Of a stretch of DNA of 64,000 nucleotides, positions 18,717 to 29,046 are shown piece after piece. The DNA comes from Xanthobacteraceae bacterium (lineage in GTDB: Bacteria > Pseudomonadota > Alphaproteobacteria > Rhizobiales > Xanthobacteraceae). The notes under the pieces were generated by a model that had not been told where the DNA came from, did not search any database, and was given only the letters and a program-made list of their open reading frames with translations. Every line of letters starts with the position of its first letter. Position 1 is the stretch's first letter. Position numbers and translations under genes: made by a program. Where the stretch lies: NCBI GenBank assembly GCA_031291475.1, contig JARLIY010000096.1:26653-90652 (forward strand), in the 5' to 3' direction.

Positions 18717-19937
18717 ATGGGTAACAAGCTTCGGCGAACGACCGGCAGGGGTTGGGTCGCGATCGGCACGGCGCTTGCGGCGTTGTGGGCTGCGCAAGCA
18801 CGCGCCGACGACGCCCAGATCAAGATCGCCCTGATCGCCGACAAGACCGGGCCGCTGGAAGCCTACGCTAAGCAGACCTCGGCCGGCTTCGCCATGGGAC
18901 TGAGCTATGCGACCGACGGCACGATGATGGTCGCCGGTCGCAAGCTCATCGTGATCGAGAAGGACAGTCAATTTCGGCCCGATGTCGGTCACACTCTGTT
19001 AAACGAGGCCTATAACGACGACGGCGCCGATATCGCGGTGGGCGGCACCAGCTCGGCGGTGGCGCTGGCGATGCTGCCGGTCGCGCAGGACAACAAAAAG
19101 ATCTTCATCGTCGAGCCCGCGGTCGCCGACTCGATCACCGGCGACAAATGGAACCGCTACATCTTCCGCACCGGCCGCAACTCGTCTCAGGACGCGGTCT
19201 CCAACGCGATCGCCATCGGCAAACCGGGCACGGTGGTGGCGACCTTGGCGCAGGATTACGCTTTCGGCCGCGACTTCGTCGCCGCCTTCAAGACTGCGCT
19301 CGCGCCCACCGGCGCCAAGCTCGTGTCGGAGGAATATGCGCCGCCGCAAACGACCGACTTCACGGCGCCGTACCAACGCATTTTCGACGCGTTGGCCAAG
19401 GTGCAGGGTCGCAAAATCATCTTCCTGAACTGGGCCGGCGGCAACCCGATGGGCGCGCTCAAGGCCATGGCGCCCGAGCGGCTCGGCATCGAACTTGCCA
19501 CCGGCGGCAACATCCTGCCGGCTTTGGCCGCTTACAAGGATTTCCCCGGCACGGAAGGAGCGGCGTATTACTATTATGAAATTCCCAAGAACCCGGTGAA
19601 CGACTGGCTCATCGCCGAGAACAAGAAGCGGTTCAGCGGCGCGCCGCCGGATTTCTTCACCTGCGGCGGCTTCATCGCCGCGCAAGCCGTGGTCGAGGCG
19701 TTGAAGAAAACCGGCGGCTCGACCGATGCGGAAAAGCTGATCCCGGTGATGGAAGGCATGTCCTTTGAATCGCCCAAGGGAAACGTGATGTTCCGCAACG
19801 AAGACCACCAGCTCCTGCAGCCGATGTATGCCTTCAAGATCAAGGTCGATCCGAATGTGCCTTGGGCCATCCCGGAGCTCATCCGGGTCATCTCCATCGA
19901 CGAGATGAAGATTCCGATCGCCAATCATCGGCAGTAG
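18717..19937 (+). CDS. ABC transporter substrate-binding protein (branched-chain amino-acid type)
   Basis: Signal peptide ALWAAQARA, DDAQIKIALIADKTGPLEAYAKQTSAGFAMGLSYATDG; first gene of a complete liv-like cluster. Confidence 0.87.
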   Translation: MGNKLRRTTGRGWVAIGTALAALWAAQARADDAQIKIALIADKTGPLEAYAKQTSAGFAMGLSYATDGTMMVAGRKLIVIEKDSQFRPDVGHTLLNEAYNDDGADIAVGGTSSAVALAMLPVAQDNKKIFIVEPAVADSITGDKWNRYIFRTGRNSSQDAVSNAIAIGKPGTVVATLAQDYAFGRDFVAAFKTALAPTGAKLVSEEYAPPQTTDFTAPYQRIFDALAKVQGRKIIFLNWAGGNPMGALKAMAPERLGIELATGGNILPALAAYKDFPGTEGAAYYYYEIPKNPVNDWLIAENKKRFSGAPPDFFTCGGFIAAQAVVEALKKTGGSTDAEKLIPVMEGMSFESPKGNVMFRNEDHQLLQPMYAFKIKVDPNVPWAIPELIRVISIDEMKIPIANHRQ

Positions 19938-19960
19938 AGCCAGGGGTAAGGGGGCGCGGA

Positions 19961-20752
19961 ATGGCGGAGGACGTCCCTGCCCTGTCGACCCGCGACCTGA
20001 CCATTCGCTTCGGCGGCCAGGTCGCGGTCAACGCCGTGAGCTGTGCTTTTCATCGCGGCACCTTGACCGCGATCGTCGGCCCTAACGGCGCCGGCAAGAC
20101 GACCTATTTCAATCTGATCTCGGGGCAATTGCGGCCCACCCACGGCAGCGTCAGCCTGTTCGGCCGCGATATCACCCGGCTCGGCGCGCCCCATCGCACC
20201 CGGCTCGGACTGGGACGCGCCTTCCAGCTGATCAATCTGTATCCCAGCCTCACCGTCTTCGAGAATGTGCGGCTTGCCGTGCAATCCGTCGCGCAAATCC
20301 GCTTTGATTTCCTCAGCATCGCCGCGCGCAACGTCGCGGTGGCCGAGCAGGCGCGCCACTGGCTCCATCGGGTGAAGCTTGCGCCGCGCGCGGGCTTGCC
20401 GGCGGCGGCGTTGTCGCACGGCGACCAGCGCAAGCTCGAAGTGGCGATCCTGCTGGCGCTGGCGCCGCAGGTGCTGATGTTCGACGAACCGACCGCCGGG
20501 ATGAGCCTCGACGAGATCCCGACCATTCTCGACCTCATCGAAGAGATAAAGGCCGAGACGCATAAGACCGTGCTCTTGGTCGAGCACCGCATGGACGTGG
20601 TGACGCGGCTTGCCGATCGTATCGTCGTGTTGCAGGACGGCGCGATCATCGCCGACGGCGCGCCGGCGGAAGTCGTGGCCCTACCGGCGGTGCAGCAGGC
20701 CTATCTCGGCCTGCAGCGGGGCGCCGACACGCGGCGCCAAGTATCGCCATGA
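19961..20752 (+). CDS. ABC transporter ATP-binding protein (LivG-like)
   Basis: Walker A GPNGAGKTTYFNLISG, Walker B VLMFDEPTAGMS. Confidence 0.9.
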   Translation: MAEDVPALSTRDLTIRFGGQVAVNAVSCAFHRGTLTAIVGPNGAGKTTYFNLISGQLRPTHGSVSLFGRDITRLGAPHRTRLGLGRAFQLINLYPSLTVFENVRLAVQSVAQIRFDFLSIAARNVAVAEQARHWLHRVKLAPRAGLPAAALSHGDQRKLEVAILLALAPQVLMFDEPTAGMSLDEIPTILDLIEEIKAETHKTVLLVEHRMDVVTRLADRIVVLQDGAIIADGAPAEVVALPAVQQAYLGLQRGADTRRQVSP

Positions 20753-21486
20753 GCGTCGCCGGCGACAAAGCATTGTTGCTGCTTGACGGCGTGCACACCG
20801 ATATCGGCCGCTATCGAATCCTGCACGGCGTCAATCTCACGGCACGGCGCGGACGCGTGACCGCGTTGCTCGGGCGCAACGGCGCCGGCAAGACGACGAC
20901 CTTGCGCACCATCATGGGCTTGTGGAAGGCGCGCGCGGGCCGAATAATCTTCGACGGACAATCGATCGCGGCGATGGACACGCCGCAAATCGCCCGATTG
21001 GGCATCGCCTACGTGCCGGAGAATATGGGCATTTTCGGCAAATTGACGGTGCGGGAGAACATGCTGCTTGCCACCGCGCCTGACGGCTTCGCCGAGCCCT
21101 ATCTCGACCGCGTCCTGCAAAGTTTTCCGGCGCTGAAAATGAAATGGGACTCGGCGGCGGGCTCGCTGTCCGGCGGACAGAAGCAGATGCTGGCCATCGG
21201 ACGCGCCATTATCGAGCCACGCCGCCTCTTGCTGGTGGACGAACCGACCAAGGGCTTGTCGCCGGCGATGGTCGACCAACTCGTCGAAGCGCTGGCGCGG
21301 CTCAAGAGCGAGCAAGCCACTATTCTCCTGGTCGAGCAGAATTTTCGCGTGGCGGAAGCCATTGGCGACGATGTCGCGGTAATGGACGAGGGACGCGTCA
21401 TCCACACCGGCGACATGGCCACGCTTGCCGCGGACGAGGCGCTCCAGCATCGGCTGCTCGGGCTGCGCATGGCGGATGGCCTATGA
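20749..21486 (+). CDS. ABC transporter ATP-binding protein (LivF-like)
   Basis: GRNGAGKTTTLRTIMGLW, LSGGQKQMLAIGRAI, LLLVDEPTKGLSP. Confidence 0.9.
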   Translation: MSVAGDKALLLLDGVHTDIGRYRILHGVNLTARRGRVTALLGRNGAGKTTTLRTIMGLWKARAGRIIFDGQSIAAMDTPQIARLGIAYVPENMGIFGKLTVRENMLLATAPDGFAEPYLDRVLQSFPALKMKWDSAAGSLSGGQKQMLAIGRAIIEPRRLLLVDEPTKGLSPAMVDQLVEALARLKSEQATILLVEQNFRVAEAIGDDVAVMDEGRVIHTGDMATLAADEALQHRLLGLRMADGL

Positions 21487-22475
21487 GCGAGGATGGGCTC
21501 GATCAATTGCGGCGTTGGGCGCCCTACGCGCTGACGCCGCTCATCGTGCTGGCGGCCTTGCCGGCGATGGGCGTCGGACCCTGGGTGACGCTGACCGTCG
21601 CCGGTCTGACCATGGGCATCATGCTCTTCCTGGTCGCGTCCGGGCTGACGCTGATCTTTGGCCTGATGGACGTGCTCAACTTCGCACATGCGGCCTTTGT
21701 CACGGTCGGCGCTTACGTCACGGTCTCGGTGCTGCGGCCGCTTGCCGGCTGGACCACCGAATTCTCGCTGACGCTCAATCTCCTCGCGCTGTTCGTGGCG
21801 CTGGTGTCGGCCGCCGCCGCGAGCGGCGCGCTTGGTTTTGTTTTCGAACGCGTCATCATTCGTCAGGTCTATGGCGCGCCGCTCCGCCAGATCCTGATCA
21901 CCATCGGCGCGCTCACCGTCATCGAACAGCTGGTGATCGTGCTGTGGGGGCCGCAGGCGCTGGTGCTGCCCAAACCCGCCAGTTTGCGCGGCAGCGTGTT
22001 TCTCGGCTCTTCATCGATCGAAACCTACCGCCTGGTCGCGCTCGCGGTCGGACTTGCCGTCGCCGTCGCCATGCATTTCTTCCTGACGCGCACCCGGCTC
22101 GGTCTCGTGGTTCGCGCCGGCGTCGAGGATCGCGAAATGGTGCAGGCGCTCGGTTACCGCATCCGCCGGGTGTTCGTCGGCGTGTTCATGGCGGGCACGG
22201 CGCTCGCCGGGATGGGCGGAATGATGTGGGGACAATACCAGGAGCTGGTCACCAGCCAGATCGGCGACAGCATGACCATCCTCGTTTTTATTATCCTCAT
22301 CATCGGCGGGCTCGGTTCGGTGGGCGGCTGCTTCATCGGCGCCATCCTCGTCGGACTGACGAGCAATTATGTCGGCTTCCTCGCGCCCAAGCTGGCGCTG
22401 GGATCGAACATTCTGCTCATGGCGCTGATCCTGCTGTGGCAGCCGCGCGGATTGTTTCCGATAGCCGAGCACTGA
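21483..22475 (+). CDS. ABC transporter permease (LivH-like)
   Basis: LTLIFGLMDVLNFAHAAFVTVGAYV, MVQALGYRIRRVFVGVF; ATGA overlap with the previous gene. Confidence 0.9.
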   Translation: MSEDGLDQLRRWAPYALTPLIVLAALPAMGVGPWVTLTVAGLTMGIMLFLVASGLTLIFGLMDVLNFAHAAFVTVGAYVTVSVLRPLAGWTTEFSLTLNLLALFVALVSAAAASGALGFVFERVIIRQVYGAPLRQILITIGALTVIEQLVIVLWGPQALVLPKPASLRGSVFLGSSSIETYRLVALAVGLAVAVAMHFFLTRTRLGLVVRAGVEDREMVQALGYRIRRVFVGVFMAGTALAGMGGMMWGQYQELVTSQIGDSMTILVFIILIIGGLGSVGGCFIGAILVGLTSNYVGFLAPKLALGSNILLMALILLWQPRGLFPIAEH

Positions 22476-22479
22476 AGCG

Positions 22480-23580
22480 ATGAAGCAGGACAGCAACCGA
22501 GCGCATGGATCGGCCGGATCGTGGCTGAGCTGGCTCGTTTCCGACGATCCACCGGGCCGATTCCTGTTGAACGCGATCATGCTGGCGATCCTGCTCGCGC
22601 TGGTATTCGCTCCGTTCCTGTTTCCCGGCACCAAGGCTTTGGGCGTCACCTCACGCATCTGCATTTTCGTGATCCTGGTTGCGAGCTACGACCTGATGCT
22701 CGGCTACACCGGCATCGTCTCCTTCGCGCATACGATGTTTTTCGGCATCGGCGCCTATGCCGTGGCGATCATGCTCGCCAAAGGCTGGGTGGGCTGGGGC
22801 GCGGTGATCCTCGGTGCTGCGGCCGGTGCCGCGGTCTCGCTGGTCGTGGCGACGGTGATCGGACTGCTGAGCTTGCGCTTGCGCGCGATTTTCTTCTCGA
22901 TGATCACGCTCGCCATCGCGAGTTTTTCGCAGATCGTCGCCGAGCAGTGGCGCGACCTCACCGGCGGCGAGGACGGGCTGACCTTTTCGGTTCCCGCCAT
23001 CCTCAAGCCGAGCTTCCGGCTGTTCGCCCATCCGGTGCTCGGGGTGACCATCAACGGCCCGGTCATTACCTATTACATCACGCTTGCCGTGGCGCTCGTG
23101 CTGTTCCTCATCATGCTGCGGATCGTCAACTCGCCGCTCGGCAAGGTGCTTCAGGCCATCCGCGACAACGAGTTCCGCGTCGAGGCGATGGGCTATCAGG
23201 TGGTGGCCTACCGCACGCTGGTTTGCGTGCTGTCCGCGATCATGGCGTCGCTCGCCGGCGTGCTGATGGCGCTGGTGCTCGGCTATAACGGTCCCGATGC
23301 GACCCTGTCGTTCTCGCTGATGATCGACATCCTACTGATGGTCGTGATCGGCGGCATGGGTTCGCTCTACGGCGCGGTCGTCGGCTCGATCGTGGTTGTC
23401 GTCGCCCAGTACTATCTGCAAAACCTGCTCGGCATGATCTCCGGCGCGTTCATCGGAATGCCGTTCCTCGCGGCGCTGTTTCACCCGGACCGCTGGCTGT
23501 TGTGGCTCGGCATTCTGTTCGTGCTGATCGTGACGTTTCTTCCCCAGGGGATCGTCGGGCGGCTGCGGCAACGCCGCTAG
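22480..23580 (+). CDS. ABC transporter permease (LivM-like)
   Basis: YDLMLGYTGIVSFAHTMFFGIGAYAVAI, GKVLQAIRDNEFRVEAMGYQV. Confidence 0.9.
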   Translation: MKQDSNRAHGSAGSWLSWLVSDDPPGRFLLNAIMLAILLALVFAPFLFPGTKALGVTSRICIFVILVASYDLMLGYTGIVSFAHTMFFGIGAYAVAIMLAKGWVGWGAVILGAAAGAAVSLVVATVIGLLSLRLRAIFFSMITLAIASFSQIVAEQWRDLTGGEDGLTFSVPAILKPSFRLFAHPVLGVTINGPVITYYITLAVALVLFLIMLRIVNSPLGKVLQAIRDNEFRVEAMGYQVVAYRTLVCVLSAIMASLAGVLMALVLGYNGPDATLSFSLMIDILLMVVIGGMGSLYGAVVGSIVVVVAQYYLQNLLGMISGAFIGMPFLAALFHPDRWLLWLGILFVLIVTFLPQGIVGRLRQRR

Positions 23581-23708
23581 CGCGTGCGGACGGGCAGCCC
23601 GCGCGCAAAATCCCGGTCCTGCAAACAGTTTTCAGCTTTGACCTGGATCAAGGGCCCGGGACCGAATGAGGCGTTTGTTCTGTTTTATCAGCCGGAGGAT
23701 CGCGTGGC

Positions 23709-24515
23709 GTGAAAGTCGAGGACTTCATCGTTTCCAAACGCCCCCGTCTTAGCGCGATAACCAAGCATCGAACGGTCGAATTCGCCGACTATGAGCGGCA
23801 GCTTGCGGCGATGCAGTCGACCGTTCAAGCGATCCAGCAGGCCTATCTGGGCACGCGCGAGCGCGCCATTCTGGTGCTCGAAGGATGGGATACAGCCGGC
23901 AAAGGCGGCGTCGTGCGTCGCCTAGGATGGGCTTTAGACCCTCGCAGCTTCAAGGTTCATCCTATTTCCGCGCCGGCGTCGCACGAGCGCGGCAAGCACT
24001 ATCTTCAACGGTTTTGGGAGAAGCTTCCGGAGCACGGTCAGATCGTGGTTTTCGACCGTTCCTGGTACGGACGGGTTCTGGTCGAGCGGGTCGAAGGCAT
24101 CGCCACGACGCGCGAATGGCGGCGGGGTTACGAAGAGATCAACCGATTTGAACGTTTGCTGATCGATGACGGCATCCGAATAGTGAAGATTTTCCTGCAC
24201 ATTTCGGCCGCCGAGCAAATTCGCCGCTTCAAAGACCGCGTGACCAATCCGCTCAAGCGGTGGAAGCTTTCCTACGAGGATTTCCGCAATCGCCAGCGTT
24301 GGGCGGAGTACGAAGTCGCCATCGAAGATATGATGGAAGAGACGTCGACCAAACAGGCACCGTGGTATCTTGTGCCGGCGAACGACAAGCCGTTCGGACG
24401 GCTGGCCGCATTCAAGATCCTCATTGCCCGCTTGGGTGACGGAATAAGCCTGGAGCCGCGGCCGCTCGATCCGAAAATCGCTCACCTGGCGGCGCAGCTT
24501 TTCGACCGGCCGTGA
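23709..24515 (+). CDS. Polyphosphate kinase 2 family protein
   Basis: VLEGWDTAGKGGVVRRLGWALDPRSFKVHPISAP, VVFDRSWYGRVLVERVEG PPK2 motifs; GTG start. Confidence 0.88.
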   Translation: MKVEDFIVSKRPRLSAITKHRTVEFADYERQLAAMQSTVQAIQQAYLGTRERAILVLEGWDTAGKGGVVRRLGWALDPRSFKVHPISAPASHERGKHYLQRFWEKLPEHGQIVVFDRSWYGRVLVERVEGIATTREWRRGYEEINRFERLLIDDGIRIVKIFLHISAAEQIRRFKDRVTNPLKRWKLSYEDFRNRQRWAEYEVAIEDMMEETSTKQAPWYLVPANDKPFGRLAAFKILIARLGDGISLEPRPLDPKIAHLAAQLFDRP

Positions 24516-24710
24516 TTGCGTAGGGGCGACCGAGCAGCGCGCCGCGATTTTGCATGCCGCGGCGGCTAGTTCCTTTGGTCCGCGGCGCGCCGGCTAATTT
24601 TCCTATGGCCTTTATAATTTATGATTTCCGCCCGGATTCCGCATCGAATCTATATGCGCAAATGCGCATGATCCGACACCCATCGCGAAGGCTTCAAGGG
24701 CGCAGCTGAA

Positions 24711-25031
24711 TTGCGCGACATAAAGTTCTGTCGAGCCTTAGCCAGCCGACTTATTGGAGGGGCCGTGCGCAATCGAGCAACCGAATTTATCGATCGCTGG
24801 GAAATTGAGCACGTAACGACTGTGGCCACTCCCAACCGGGCGGCAGCGGCCCAGAAACTGGCCTCACAATGTAGACAAGACGCGGCGAGGGCCGGCATCA
24901 GCGAGCAGGAGCTGGAAGACGCGGTGGGCGGCGATTTGCTCGGCAATATGGTACAGGCACTGGATGCTGCAGTTTTCCGGCAATTGGCGCGAGATCAGTG
25001 GGCCGACGAAGAAAAGGACACCGGACTCTGA
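24711..25031 (+). CDS. DUF768-like small hypothetical protein
   Basis: RATEFIDRWEIEHV...AAQKLASQCRQDAARAGISEQELEDAVGGDLLGNMVQALDAA; start possibly GTG 24765. Confidence 0.5.
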   Translation: MRDIKFCRALASRLIGGAVRNRATEFIDRWEIEHVTTVATPNRAAAAQKLASQCRQDAARAGISEQELEDAVGGDLLGNMVQALDAAVFRQLARDQWADEEKDTGL

Positions 25032-25082
25032 GTCCCGGCTAGTGCCCAACTCCACCAAGCAGCACGAAATCGGTCGGCCAAA

Positions 25083-26411
25083 ATGAGCACGGTGTATGAC
25101 CTGGGCATGGCATCGCTGCTCGGGCTTGGCACGACGTCATCGTCGCTGGTCGGCGCGACCGTCGGTCTATACGTCCGGTTCTCGAGGCGGGTGCTTGCCT
25201 GCGTCCTCGCCTTTGCGGCCGGGGCGTTGATCTCGGCCCTCGCGATCGAGTTGGGATATGAGGGCGCGCAAGCGTTGCTGCATCGAGGCTTTACGTCGTC
25301 GGCGGCCTGGCTGTTTATCAGCAGCGGTTTCGCGGTCGGGTCCGTCATCTATTATTGGGCTTCACTTTTCCTGGAAGGCAAAGGCGCGGCCGTTCGTTAC
25401 GCCACGCAATTCCGGGAATTCGCGCTGGCGCGCAAGCAACATGCCGCGAAAGCGCGGATCGAGCTCCTGGCGAAATCCGATCTTTTGCGGCACCTGCCTC
25501 CGGAAGAAATCGAAAAACTCCTGCCGTGCATCCATGCCCGCCATCTCCAGGCCGGCGAAATTCTGTTTCGCGCCGGCGATCCGGGAGACGCGCTCTATAT
25601 CATCGAGGCTGGAACAGTGGAGGTCCTGGGAGCCTCCCCCGAAATCGGCACGACCGACAGGCCCATTGCACAACTCGGCGAAGGCCGCGCATTCGGTGAA
25701 ATGGCGTTGCTTGGCGGAGGCGCACGCACGGCAACGATCCGCGCGATCGTGGAAACGGATTTGCTGAAAATCGGCAAAACCGATTTTCAGCGACTCATCG
25801 CGTCGGATCGTCAACTGGCGGCGACCGTCCAGCGCATCAGCCATGAGCGAGCGATCAGCAATCTCAGCACCGGCGGAGTCAATCCTGAAATCTGGGCCAA
25901 GGTGGCGAGCCAAAGCCTCGATCACATCAGCCGGAACGAAACAAACAAGATGCTGAGGGAAGCCGGCAAAGGCGCCGGCCTGGCGATCGTCCTGGGAAAT
26001 ATCCTCGACACCATTCCGGGCTGCATGGTGATCGGAGCCAAATTCAGCGGCTTCGAAACACTGTCGGTCACGCTCATGCTGGGAATGTTCCTCGGCGGCA
26101 TCCCCGAGGCGGCGACAAGCGCCGCCATGCTGACCAAGGCCGGCTACCGCGCGCGCGCGATTTTTAGCCTGTGGTCGGCCGTAGTGCTGGCCGGCGTCGT
26201 CGCCGCTGCGGCCGGCAAGGCGTTCATCGGCAGCAGCGATGCCCTGACGGCAATTTTTTTCCAGGCATTGGCGGGCGGCGCGGTGCTGGCCCTGATTGCC
26301 CATGCCATGATTCCGGAAGCGATCCACGAGGGCGGCTCGCTGGTGGTGCTTCCGACGGTGGCCGGTTTTCTGTTCGCCCTCTATTTGGCGCTCGCGGCGT
26401 CTTTTGTTTGA
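25083..26411 (+). CDS. ZIP-like membrane transporter with an internal cyclic-nucleotide-binding domain
   Basis: N-term TM block GTTSSSLVGATVGLYVRFSRRVLACVLAFAAGALISALAIEL, central cNMP domain CIHARHLQAGEILFRAGDPGDALYIIEAGTVEV...GEGRAFGEMALLGGGARTATIRA, C-term TM block ending AHAMIPEAIHEGGSLVVLPTVAGFLFALYL. Confidence 0.7.
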   Translation: MSTVYDLGMASLLGLGTTSSSLVGATVGLYVRFSRRVLACVLAFAAGALISALAIELGYEGAQALLHRGFTSSAAWLFISSGFAVGSVIYYWASLFLEGKGAAVRYATQFREFALARKQHAAKARIELLAKSDLLRHLPPEEIEKLLPCIHARHLQAGEILFRAGDPGDALYIIEAGTVEVLGASPEIGTTDRPIAQLGEGRAFGEMALLGGGARTATIRAIVETDLLKIGKTDFQRLIASDRQLAATVQRISHERAISNLSTGGVNPEIWAKVASQSLDHISRNETNKMLREAGKGAGLAIVLGNILDTIPGCMVIGAKFSGFETLSVTLMLGMFLGGIPEAATSAAMLTKAGYRARAIFSLWSAVVLAGVVAAAAGKAFIGSSDALTAIFFQALAGGAVLALIAHAMIPEAIHEGGSLVVLPTVAGFLFALYLALAASFV

Positions 26412-26427
26412 ATGCAGGCGCCGACCG

Positions 26428-27501
26428 TCAGGCCGCATGTTCCTTGCGCTTGCCGGCGAAGGCAGGCGCCACCTCGGCCATGAAGCGCGCCATCTCCTCC
26501 TTGACCTGCTGGTGCGGTTTCAGGCCGACGTTGAAATAGAGGATCACCTCGGCGAAGCCGGCGGCCTCGACCTTCTTCAACGTGTCGATGATGCGCGCTG
26601 GCGAGCCGATCAGCACTGAGTTTTCCGTCAAATCCTCAGGCTTGACCTTCGCCAGCCGCTCGACCATGTCGATGAAATAGCGATAGCTCGGCGGCGCGGT
26701 CTTGGGATCGCCCGGGAAAGCCGGAATCACGCATTCCTTGTAGTAGCGGATCTGCCGGGCGCGTTGGGCGTCTTCCTGCGCTTTGTTGTCGGCAAAATGC
26801 GTGAAGTAGCTGCACATCAGCCGGCCCGGCTTGTTGCCGTAACGCGCACAGCTCTCGTGATAGAGATCGGCGACTTGCTTGAGCCCGCCATAGCTGATGG
26901 CGGCGGCAAACGGCGCCACGATCAACCCGCAGCCCAGCCGTGCGGCAAGCTCGATCGACGGTTTTGAAAACGAACCGACATAGGTCGGGATCGGCCGCTG
27001 CACCGGCTTGGGCGTGATGCGCACGTCTTCGAACGAATAGTGCTTGCCGCGATGGGAGATGCGGCCTTCCGCCTGCCAAAGCCGGCGCACCAGCTCGAGC
27101 CCCTCCTCGAAGATTCCCTGGTTGTCGGCGAACGACACGTGGAACGGCAGATATTCGCGCTGGTCGTAGCCGCGCCCGGCGGCGAAATCGACCCGGCCGT
27201 TAGAGAGAAGATCGAGCGTCGCCCACTGCTCGGCGACGCGAATGGGGTGATGCAGCGGCAGCACGGTCACGGCCGGCGCCAGCCGGATGCGCGTCGTGTT
27301 GGCGGCGACATAGCCGAGCACGATGTCCGGGCAGGACAAGACGCCGAGCGAGTTGAAATGATGCTCGCCGATCCAGGCCGAGTGCATGCCGAGCTTGTCG
27401 GCGAGCAGCGCCTCGGCGGTGATGTCGGCGACGAACTGGTTCGAAGAGCGCGTATTGTTCTCGTAGTGATTATCGCTCAACGTGAAATAGCCAAACTCCA
27501 T
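26428..27501 (-). CDS. LLM class flavin-dependent oxidoreductase
   Basis: Luciferase-like: AWIGEHHFNSLGVLSCPDIVLGYVAANTTRIRLAPAVTVLPLHHPIRVAEQWATLDLLSNGRVDFAAGRGYD. Confidence 0.88.
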   Translation of the reverse strand: MEFGYFTLSDNHYENNTRSSNQFVADITAEALLADKLGMHSAWIGEHHFNSLGVLSCPDIVLGYVAANTTRIRLAPAVTVLPLHHPIRVAEQWATLDLLSNGRVDFAAGRGYDQREYLPFHVSFADNQGIFEEGLELVRRLWQAEGRISHRGKHYSFEDVRITPKPVQRPIPTYVGSFSKPSIELAARLGCGLIVAPFAAAISYGGLKQVADLYHESCARYGNKPGRLMCSYFTHFADNKAQEDAQRARQIRYYKECVIPAFPGDPKTAPPSYRYFIDMVERLAKVKPEDLTENSVLIGSPARIIDTLKKVEAAGFAEVILYFNVGLKPHQQVKEEMARFMAEVAPAFAGKRKEHAA

Positions 27502-27684
27502 GCCTTCCTCCCCGGCGCGACTCGCTTGAGCAGATCACGTCCCGGAACCCCGATCAAACCCGCTCGCCGAAAAACATCGCGCGTCTGCGCCCGAATGTCA
27601 CTTCTCTTGACGCGGCGGCTCGCCTACCCTTTCCCGGCCAAGGCACGGCGTGCACACCGCAATGAGGGTTTCCCGGGGGGAAAG

Positions 27685-29034
27685 ATGGCCGGCGAAGTCA
27701 TTCAGGTTTCGCGTTTGTTGGACGAACGCGGGCTGAGCTCGTTTCAGATCAAGGTGCTGATATGGTCGGTGCTGATCGCGTTGATCGACGGTTATGACAT
27801 CGGCGCTATCGCCTTTGCCGCCCCGCATCTGGTCGCCGACTGGCATGTACCGCCGGGCGACCTCAAATGGGTGCTCACGGCGAGCAACATCGGTGTCTTG
27901 TTCGGCTCGCAGATTTTTGGCTGGATCGGCGACTGCTACGGCCGCAAGACGGCGCTGATCGCCGCCAACCTGTTTTTCGGCGTTTTCACCTTCGCCGCCG
28001 CCTATTCCACCAATCTCGGCGAATTGTTCTGGCTGCGAACGATCGCCGGACTGGGCATCGGCGGGGTCATCCCCAATGTGGTGGCCATCAACGCCGAGTC
28101 GGCGCCGCGAAACCTGCGCGCCACGTTGGCCATCATCGCCGCCGGTTGCGTGCCGCTCGGCGGCGCGTTTGCCGGTTTTGTCAGTGCGGCGTTGATTCCG
28201 CATTACGGCTGGCCGATCCTTTTCTATGTCGGCGGCGTCGTTCCCATCGTCATCGCGCTTGCCGCCATCTTCGGACTCCCCGAATCGATCAAATACATGG
28301 CGCTGCATGAAGGTCACCGGCACCGGATGGAGCAGCTGATCGCCGTCATCCGTCCCGGCTACAAAGTGCCGGCAAACGCGCGCTTCGTCATCGAAGACGA
28401 GCAGCAATCTCCGTCGTCCAATCCCATTTATCTGTTCCGCAACGGACTCTGGCTGATCACGCCGCTGGCGTGGCTTCTCTTCGCGCTCAATCTGATGGGC
28501 TATTTCTTCCTCATCAGCTGGACGCCGACGCTGATGGCGGCGGCGAAAGTGCCGCAAGCGACCGCGGCGCTCGCCGGAGCGCTGTTGCAGGTCGGCGGCA
28601 CGGTCGGCTCGCTGTTGCTCTGCTGGTGGCTGCAGCGCCATCGCTTCCTCGCCATTGCGATCATGTTCGTCGTGGCGGTGCCGGTGGTCGGCTCGATCGG
28701 GTTTTGGGGAACGGGCTCGGCGGCGGCCTTGCTGACTTCGACATTCTGCGCCGGCTTCCTCGTGCTCGGCATCCAGACCGGCATCAACGTGGTCGGCGCC
28801 ATGATCTACCCGACGTCGTTGCGCGCCAACGGTTCCGGCTGGGAGCTGGGCATCGGCCGGCTCGGCTCGATCGCCGGGCCGCTGGTGGGCGGGTTCCTTG
28901 TCGGGCTTCCCCTGGCGACGCTCTACATGTGGTCGGCGCTGCCCTTCGCCGCGGGCGCGGTCGTCTGCTTCGCCATCTATGTGCTGAACAAAGCCCGCCT
29001 CAAGGCGCATCCGGAATTGGCGCAGGGGCAATAG
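27685..29034 (+). CDS. MFS transporter (aromatic acid:H+ symporter-like)
   Basis: ALIDGYDIGAIAFAAPHLV, GWIGDCYGRKTALI, LRTIAGLGIGGVIPN. Confidence 0.87.
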   Translation: MAGEVIQVSRLLDERGLSSFQIKVLIWSVLIALIDGYDIGAIAFAAPHLVADWHVPPGDLKWVLTASNIGVLFGSQIFGWIGDCYGRKTALIAANLFFGVFTFAAAYSTNLGELFWLRTIAGLGIGGVIPNVVAINAESAPRNLRATLAIIAAGCVPLGGAFAGFVSAALIPHYGWPILFYVGGVVPIVIALAAIFGLPESIKYMALHEGHRHRMEQLIAVIRPGYKVPANARFVIEDEQQSPSSNPIYLFRNGLWLITPLAWLLFALNLMGYFFLISWTPTLMAAAKVPQATAALAGALLQVGGTVGSLLLCWWLQRHRFLAIAIMFVVAVPVVGSIGFWGTGSAAALLTSTFCAGFLVLGIQTGINVVGAMIYPTSLRANGSGWELGIGRLGSIAGPLVGGFLVGLPLATLYMWSALPFAAGAVVCFAIYVLNKARLKAHPELAQGQ

Positions 29035-29046
29035 CGTCCGCCACGG

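Noticed and set aside
27598-29031. 477-aa minus-strand ORF opposite the MFS transporter
   Set aside because: Arg/Asp/Glu/Gln-rich antisense shadow of a high-GC membrane protein gene with no recognisable domain.
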